9,563 bases of DNA from Campylobacterales bacterium (lineage in GTDB: Bacteria; Campylobacterota; Campylobacteria; Campylobacterales; Sulfurovaceae), in NCBI GenBank assembly GCA_016937075.1, contig JAFGWQ010000099.1, positions 1 through 9,563 of the forward strand, in the 5' to 3' direction. Of this stretch, positions 6,054 to 9,563 are shown piece after piece. The position numbers were made by a program, and so were the translations under genes. Below the pieces are notes generated by a model, which did not search any database, was not told the origin of the DNA, and saw only the letters and a program-made list of their open reading frames with translations. How positions within the stretch are numbered: the first letter of the stretch is position 1; each line of letters opens with the position of its first letter.

Positions 6054-6914
6054 TTAGCCATATAAGTTGTCTAAAGCCTCTTTGATAGTTTTGAATTTAA
6101 ATTTAAATCCGGCTTCAGTAAGACGTTTTGGGGTGACATACTGTCCGGTCGAGAGTGCTTCGGCCGCTTCGGAACCGAAGCGCAGTTTTAAGAGAAATTT
6201 TGGAATTGCAAACCAGGTGGGGCGATGCAGCACCGCTCCAAGTGCTTTTGTTAAGCCATAATTTGTAGTAGGGTTTGGTGCCATTAGATTATAGACCCCT
6301 TCTATCTCCGGATGTTTTATGGCAAAAAGGTAGCCACGCATAAGGTCGTTGATATGTACCCAGGTAAAATTTTGTTTGCCATCACCGATAGTGACTCCAA
6401 GCCCTAATTTAAAAGGCAATAACATCTCTTTTAGTATTCCGCCGCCATGACCCAGCACGATCCCATAGCGAAATATGACGGTTCTGATGCCTAGCTTAGT
6501 GCTTTTGGTTGCAGCCTTTTCCCACTCTTTTGCCAGCCGACCTAGAAAATCATCAGCATATTTGGCATGCTCTTCGTCGTATTTGCCTGTCGAAGCATAG
6601 ATACCCACAGCAGATGTACAAATAAAGAGCTTTGGTTTTCGCTCCATATTTTCCATCGCTTTAACTATCTTTTTGGCTGTATCTACGCGGCTTGAGTAAA
6701 GTTCTTTTTTGTATTTTTGAGTCCAACGTTTGTTGATAGTAGCCCCTGCTGCGTGTATAACAACATCAGCTCCCAAAAGCTTTTTACCAAAGGATGCATC
6801 ATCAAGATCAAAGTCATTTGTGTGTATCGGAGATACTTCCCATCCCTTTTCTTTGAACATAGACGTAAGATGTGAGCCTATAAAGCCTCCCGCCCCGCTT
6901 ATGGCAACTTTCAT
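6054..6914 (-). CDS. TIGR01777-family epimerase/SDR (YfcH-like)
   Basis: This 286-residue extended short-chain dehydrogenase/reductase-like protein has the nucleotide-binding glycine motif SGAGGFIG (residues 6-13), HAAGATINKRW (54-64), and TSAVGIY (100-106), which carries the usual active-site Ser/Tyr region. A C-terminal DUF1731 segment (about 211-283) includes NPTTNYGLTKALG, HRPTWFAIP and RLTEAGFKFKF. Length and layout match E. coli YfcH (about 297 residues) and SDR39U1. The family binds NADP(H), but its substrate is unknown. The start at 6914 is fixed by an excellent AAAGGAG five bases upstream; the longer frame from 6935 lacks this. It lies between the SIMPL gene (39-base gap) and the beta-propeller gene (16-base gap), all on the minus strand. 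A cytoplasmic enzyme beside two envelope proteins does not by itself suggest a pathway. Confidence 0.92.
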   Translation of the reverse strand: MKVAISGAGGFIGSHLTSMFKEKGWEVSPIHTNDFDLDDASFGKKLLGADVVIHAAGATINKRWTQKYKKELYSSRVDTAKKIVKAMENMERKPKLFICTSAVGIYASTGKYDEEHAKYADDFLGRLAKEWEKAATKSTKLGIRTVIFRYGIVLGHGGGILKEMLLPFKLGLGVTIGDGKQNFTWVHINDLMRGYLFAIKHPEIEGVYNLMAPNPTTNYGLTKALGAVLHRPTWFAIPKFLLKLRFGSEAAEALSTGQYVTPKRLTEAGFKFKFKTIKEALDNLYG

Positions 6915-6953
6915 AACTGCTCCTTTATGATGCATAAAGATGGTTTGATAACT

Positions 6954-7673
6954 TTAATCTGACAAATAATACTCCACAGTAGAAACCACTCTTATTTTTT
7001 TGATATGAGGGTTGTTTTTGTCTCTATCTTCTATGCTAAATTGGCCTTGCGAGGCTCGTTTGATCTTGCCTAATGTGCTATTGGAATCGGATGCAAATTT
7101 CTCGGCCACCTCTCTGGCGTTTCTGGTAGCTTCTTCTATCATCGCAGGTTTTATCTCATTCAATTTCGTAAAAAGATACTCAGTTTGTGTTTGATAATCC
7201 CCTCCGCTTAACACGATACCTTTTTTGCCTAATTCGGACAATGAGTTCATCGCAACTCTTGCAGTATTAATATTTTGCGAATAGACTGTAACGGTTTGAG
7301 TTGCTAGATACCTAAATTCAGGCCTTTCTTGGCTGCCATATTGTTGAGCCAATTTATCCGTCAAAGAAGGTGTTCCAAACGAAATTTCTTTTTCGTTTAT
7401 TCCTTTGCCCACAAGAAACCGTTTTATCTCTGCGGCGTTACCGTCTATTGCGCTATAGATTTCTTCGAGGTTATTGCCAACCGTTGTAAATTGGATGGGC
7501 CATATAACTATATTTGCCTTGTGTTCTTTCTCAGCCAACCCTTTAACGGTGACAGTTCTCTCAAACCCTTTAAACTTTATCGCAGAGCTCCCAAGCAGGT
7601 AGCCAAGCGAACCCAAACCAAAAAATATAAATATTCCCAAAACAAATGCACTAACTTTGCTATTTTCCGGCAT
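6954..7673 (-). CDS. SIMPL (DUF541) domain protein, membrane-anchored
   Basis: This 239-residue protein has one N-terminal hydrophobic segment (residues 8-28), a signal anchor or signal peptide. A SIMPL/DUF541 domain follows, from FERTVTVKGLAEKEHKAN (37-54) to the typical C-terminal IRVVSTVEYYL (227-237). Between them are TQTVTVYS, LSGGDYQTQTEYLF and a helix with EEATRNAREVAEKFA. Family members (for example E. coli YggE, mouse SIMPL, Brucella BP26) are periplasmic or membrane proteins, some reported to form channel-like oligomers or to affect oxidative stress; the molecular function is unsettled. The start has AAAGGAG six bases upstream, and a good -35/-10 promoter lies about 70 bases upstream. 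It is the first gene of the probable three-gene unit with the SDR and beta-propeller genes. Confidence 0.92.
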   Translation of the reverse strand: MPENSKVSAFVLGIFIFFGLGSLGYLLGSSAIKFKGFERTVTVKGLAEKEHKANIVIWPIQFTTVGNNLEEIYSAIDGNAAEIKRFLVGKGINEKEISFGTPSLTDKLAQQYGSQERPEFRYLATQTVTVYSQNINTARVAMNSLSELGKKGIVLSGGDYQTQTEYLFTKLNEIKPAMIEEATRNAREVAEKFASDSNSTLGKIKRASQGQFSIEDRDKNNPHIKKIRVVSTVEYYLSD

Positions 7674-7742
7674 TAGACTCTCCTTTGAGTGTAACTCTTT
7701 GTTGGTAGGACATTATGTCAATCTATTGTATTATCTGTTAAA

Positions 7743-7771
7743 AGTATACAAAAAATATTAAACTATTGCAA
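7743..7771 (-). promoter_or_regulatory. Sigma-70 promoter of the SIMPL-SDR-propeller cluster
   Basis: On the minus strand, -35 TTGCAA (7771-7766), a 17-base spacer and -10 TATACT (7748-7743). Both hexamers, the spacer length and the flanking ATA and TTTA bases match the promoter at 8254-8282. The untranslated leader would be about 60 bases. Confidence 0.6.
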
Positions 7772-7794
7772 GTAATTATGATAATTTTGGAACT

Positions 7795-7840
7795 TTATAA
7801 TTTAATTTAATTTATGAGATATTTTTAGTTTAAATTATAA
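7795..7840. repeat. AT-only 11-base inverted repeat
   Basis: The arms TTATAATTTAA (7795-7805) and TTAAATTATAA (7830-7840) are perfect complements with a 24-base spacer. Each arm contains TATAAT, on opposite strands. The repeat sits in a very AT-rich 196-base gap between two minus-strand genes. It could be a weak terminator for the upstream gene, a bent-DNA region or simply a product of composition. Confidence 0.3.
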
Positions 7841-7869
7841 TATAAAAAGGCAATGACAAAAGAGGTATC

Positions 7870-8226
7870 TTACCCAAATGCCAAAATGAGGCCAAATATT
7901 ACAGCAATTGCTCCAGTAGCTGCGCTTAGCCGCAACATATATACCCGGTTGGTTTCTATACGATTTATGAGTTGTGTATTTTGTTCGGCTAGTTCTTTGA
8001 TAAGTTTGGAAGACTCGAGCATTTGAGCTTGCAGGTCTGATACCTCGGCTTCCAAGGAGGCTATCACCTGTGATTGTGGTATGCCATGCTTTTGTGCATC
8101 TGATATATCGGGAGTTTTTTTGGTAACTGCATTCCAGAATTTCTTGGAACTATCGACAACTTTTGGTGCATTTTTGATGACTTCTGACCATGGAACATTT
8201 GCGAGCACTGTGAGCCAAGCTGCCAT
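7870..8226 (-). CDS. Small coiled-coil protein with C-terminal membrane helix, function unknown
   Basis: This 118-residue protein begins MAAWLTVLANVPWSEVIKNAP, an amphipathic opening that I associate with a family of small uncharacterised proteobacterial proteins. It has a probable coiled coil at residues 52-92 (SLEAEVSDLQAQMLESSKLI and onward) and one hydrophobic C-terminal helix (about 97-117), so it is likely tail-anchored in the inner membrane with the coiled coil in the cytoplasm. The reading frame is open upstream to 8313, but the ATG at 8226 has GGAGG six bases before it, and the region beyond holds a good promoter and palindromic repeat copy 4, so the longer form is rejected. The gene stands alone between the SIMPL cluster and the adhesin gene. 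No function can be assigned. Confidence 0.8.
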   Translation of the reverse strand: MAAWLTVLANVPWSEVIKNAPKVVDSSKKFWNAVTKKTPDISDAQKHGIPQSQVIASLEAEVSDLQAQMLESSKLIKELAEQNTQLINRIETNRVYMLRLSAATGAIAVIFGLILAFG

Positions 8227-8253
8227 AATATACCTCCACTCATGATATATAAA

Positions 8254-8282
8254 AGTATACTCAAAATGCATAGTTATTGCAA
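8254..8282 (-). promoter_or_regulatory. Sigma-70 promoter of the coiled-coil protein gene
   Basis: On the minus strand, -35 TTGCAA (8282-8277), a 17-base spacer and -10 TATACT (8259-8254), placing the transcript start near 8247, about 20 bases before the ATG at 8226. It has the same hexamers and spacing as the SIMPL promoter. Confidence 0.65.
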
Positions 8283-8307
8283 GGGCATTGGAACGAGATA
8301 AGACTCG

Positions 8308-8335
8308 CGTCATACCGAACTTGATTCGGTATCCA
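8308..8335 (+). repeat. Palindromic repeat copy 4 (28 bases)
   Basis: CGTC, arm ATACCGAA, loop CTTGA, arm TTCGGTAT, CCA. The stem is eight perfect pairs, with geometry identical to the three copies 3.5-4 kb away. It lies 25 bases upstream of the -35 of the coiled-coil protein gene. On the plus strand a short TCTTTT follows after four bases, too far for a typical terminator. Confidence 0.8.
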
Positions 8336-8372
8336 CTCTTTTAATTATATAATGACGGATAACTTGCCACCG

Positions 8373-8518
8373 TATAATTCCAAGTGATGGAAAAAGATAA
8401 ACTTATAAGACATAGGAGCGAGTGAAAAATAGTCATGGTGCGCAAGGGGAGGCTGCATCATGACTATGTTCAAGGGAACTATCTAAATAACATAAAAAGG
8501 AGTATCATCCCCACCTAA
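8373..8518 (+). other. Unexplained plus-strand stretch: TATAAT and two in-frame mini reading frames
   Basis: A perfect TATAAT (8373-8378) precedes an ATG (8387) opening a 12-codon frame (MEKDKLIRHRSE) that stops at 8423-8425. The same frame resumes with an ATG at 8435 and encodes 27 residues containing KGRLHHDYVQGNY, stopping at 8516-8518. Neither ATG has a convincing ribosome-binding site. It may be a decayed gene, a small RNA or chance. It covers most of the 240-base gap between the coiled-coil and adhesin genes, overlaps the minus-strand terminator and should not be counted as a gene. Confidence 0.15.
8425..8467 (-). terminator. Strong intrinsic terminator downstream of the adhesin gene
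   Basis: On the minus strand, ATAGTCATGATGC pairs with GCACCATGACTAT (8467-8455 with 8441-8429). All 13 positions match apart from one G-T type pair. The loop is 13 bases and a T-run follows directly (TTTT at 8428-8425). It lies about 87 bases past the adhesin stop codon, and it is the best terminator structure in the window. Confidence 0.7.
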
Positions 8519-8530
8519 GCTGTAGGGATG
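8506..8530 (-). terminator. Second, weaker hairpin after the adhesin gene
   Basis: CATCCC (8506-8511) pairs with GGGATG (8525-8530). On the minus strand the stem is followed, after seven bases, by a TTTTT tract (8498-8494). The distance to the T-tract is longer than usual, so it may only assist the stronger hairpin downstream. Confidence 0.35.
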
Positions 8531-8553
8531 AGAGAGAATTAAATATATGGCTA

Positions 8554-9563
8554 TTACCAAGACCAAGAAGCACCGGCACCCACAGCAGTTTCACCGCTGC
8601 CGCCTGTACCGACACTGACTTTCATGATACCGTTACTTGCAGCGCCAAAATGCCAGCTAGCACCTGCTGCGATAGCATTTTCACCGTTATAGTGGCCATA
8701 ACCAAGACCGACAGAAGCTTTTTTGCCTGCTTCTACTTGAGGGATATTGGCTATTGCGGTAGTAGCTGCGATGCCTTTAGACATGTCATTTTCTAGGTTA
8801 TTAAGTTGATTTAGGTTCACAGCATCTGTACCTACTGTTCCAGCGGCTAGACCATGTATTTGGTTCCCATTCATATCGAGAGTGCTATAAAGATCACTGC
8901 CACCTTGAGCATTGCTATAGATTTCCATTACTGTTGTTGCATACCCTACATCGTATACGACAAGTCCGCCATATGACATACCGTTATTATTTACATTAAG
9001 CACTACGTCATTATCGGCAGAGAGAGTTGCCTGGCCGTAACCCAAATTGAGGTCAGCGCCATAGCCTTGGATCGTGGTAGTATCACCCCAGTTGGCACCG
9101 CTTCCGACCACCGTATTGGCATAATAGCCGTACGCATCAGTAGTAGCAGAAAATACGGTTGGATTGATAGTTGTAATATCACTTCCGCCTACAGTTAATG
9201 TGGTGCCACCGGCATCACCGTCAGCCAAAGTTAATACTGAAGAGTTTGTACCGCCACTGAGCATCGTTTGAGATCCGTCAACCCATAACCCATGCGTATT
9301 GCCCAGAGAGTTTGTATAGCCTATACCGGCCCCCGTGCCGCTCTCTAATATCATTCCGGCTGTATCAAATAAGAATGGCGTACCGCCACTGGCAATATAT
9401 GTATTGGTATAGATATTTACATCATAAGTGAAGTCTTCACCAATGGTCATCAATGTAGTGTCGGCTTTTTGAAGAATCACTCCACCATATCCACCATATC
9501 CACCAGGACCGGCATCGGCATTGATAAAGATATCGTCTGCATTTGTTAACTCGCCATTTAGAG
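8554..9563 (-). CDS. Trimeric autotransporter adhesin (YadA-like), C-terminal part; 5' end outside window
   Basis: 335 residues are visible and the frame stays open to the window end, so the gene begins beyond it; a GTG at 9480 is not needed as a start. The passenger is rich in Gly, Thr, Ser and Asn, with beta-repeat-like strings (SSVLTLADGDAGG, TTLTVGGSD). Near the C-terminus, GLAAGTVGTDAVNLNQLNNL is the head-to-stalk neck motif of YadA-type proteins. The last roughly 76 residues (MSKGIAATTAIANIPQVEAG to the final W) form the YadA anchor, with alternating strands such as KASVGLGYGHYNGENAIAAG and the terminal aromatic residue needed for BAM recognition. Three such anchors make one outer-membrane barrel that displays the surface stalk. 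Sampled stretches of the gene are near 53 percent GC, higher than neighbours, hinting at transfer or repeat-driven composition. Ligand unknown. Confidence 0.88.
   Translation of the reverse strand, partial: LNGELTNADDIFINADAGPGGYGGYGGVILQKADTTLMTIGEDFTYDVNIYTNTYIASGGTPFLFDTAGMILESGTGAGIGYTNSLGNTHGLWVDGSQTMLSGGTNSSVLTLADGDAGGTTLTVGGSDITTINPTVFSATTDAYGYYANTVVGSGANWGDTTTIQGYGADLNLGYGQATLSADNDVVLNVNNNGMSYGGLVVYDVGYATTVMEIYSNAQGGSDLYSTLDMNGNQIHGLAAGTVGTDAVNLNQLNNLENDMSKGIAATTAIANIPQVEAGKKASVGLGYGHYNGENAIAAGASWHFGAASNGIMKVSVGTGGSGETAVGAGASWSW
9481..9504 (-). repeat. Tandem 9-base repeat encoding Gly-Gly-Tyr units in the adhesin
   Basis: TCCACCATA occurs twice in tandem and is followed by TCCACC. 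On the coding strand it reads GGT-GGA-TAT units and gives the GGYGGYGG segment. Because the unit is three codons long, copy number can change without a frameshift, so this is a possible length-variable linker in a surface protein. Confidence 0.6.

Noticed and set aside
7329..7676. 115-codon plus-strand open frame
   Set aside because: It is antisense to the SIMPL-domain gene; no ribosome-binding site or domain is seen.
8227..8313. 29-codon N-terminal extension of the coiled-coil membrane protein
   Set aside because: The extension covers a good promoter and part of palindromic repeat copy 4, while the internal ATG at 8226 has GGAGG at proper distance.
4328..8335. The 28-base repeats as a CRISPR array
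   Set aside because: The four copies are dispersed over 4 kb in both orientations, with genes between them and no regular spacers or cas genes.
8354..8374. A fifth copy of the palindromic repeat
   Set aside because: GACGG and CCGT(A) can pair weakly, but the arm and loop lengths and the flanks do not fit the 28-base pattern.
9478..9480. GTG as the start of the adhesin gene
   Set aside because: The frame continues upstream without a stop to the window end with the same Gly-rich composition, no ribosome-binding site precedes the GTG, and a signal peptide is missing.

Overview
The window looks like chromosomal DNA of a Campylobacterota (Epsilonproteobacteria) species, perhaps a Sulfurimonas/Sulfurovum-type organism. 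The evidence is the AT-rich coding style, short gene gaps, promoters with a clear -10 but often no -35, and family resemblances such as the small CCGGGHC-tailed protein. This assignment is inferred from sequence style, not from a search. There are no rRNA or tRNA genes, CRISPR arrays or intact insertion sequences. Ten protein genes are supported, plus the 3' part of an eleventh.

Layout. Positions 50-1248 (minus) hold a YbgC-type hotdog thioesterase followed by an RMD1/YagE (DUF155) membrane-anchored protein, ending at hairpins near the window edge. Position 1459 starts a lone plus-strand gene for a small exported protein with four cysteines. It converges, with a 7-base gap, on a complete zinc/manganese-type ABC uptake operon on the minus strand: periplasmic binding protein with a His/Asp/Glu-rich loop (3389-4276), ATPase (2662-3384) and permease (1853-2665). 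The ATPase and permease genes overlap in an ATGA. Divergent from the operon, across a 320-base intergenic region, is an 82-residue Cys-rich protein (4597-4845). Next comes a three-gene minus-strand cluster: SIMPL-domain protein (6954-7673), TIGR01777/YfcH-type SDR (6054-6914) and a periplasmic sorbosone-dehydrogenase-like beta-propeller (4892-6037). Upstream lies a small coiled-coil plus membrane-helix protein (7870-8226). The right edge is the C-terminal part of a trimeric autotransporter adhesin (8554 to the window end), GC-richer than its surroundings.

The most notable non-coding signal is a family of four 28-base palindromic repeats (4328-4355, 4365-4392, 4850-4877, 8308-8335). All have the same geometry: YGTC, 8-base arm, 5-base loop, 8-base arm, CYA. 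Their stem sequences differ by compensated changes. All are intergenic, and the first two form an inverted pair upstream of the metal-transport operon. This looks like a REP/BIME-like element family. A second signal is a promoter layout shared by two minus-strand genes (TTGCAATA ... TATACTTTTA with a 17-base spacer). A third is a strong hairpin at 8429-8467 that reads as an intrinsic terminator for the adhesin gene, but also overlaps unexplained plus-strand reading frames.

Functionally the window mixes metal acquisition, envelope proteins and surface adhesion. I found no defence system or other clearly new multi-gene system; the repeat family and the unknown small proteins are the best leads. 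Several starts were moved downstream from the longest possible reading frame to codons with a good Shine-Dalgarno sequence (814, 4276, 6037, 6914, 8226).
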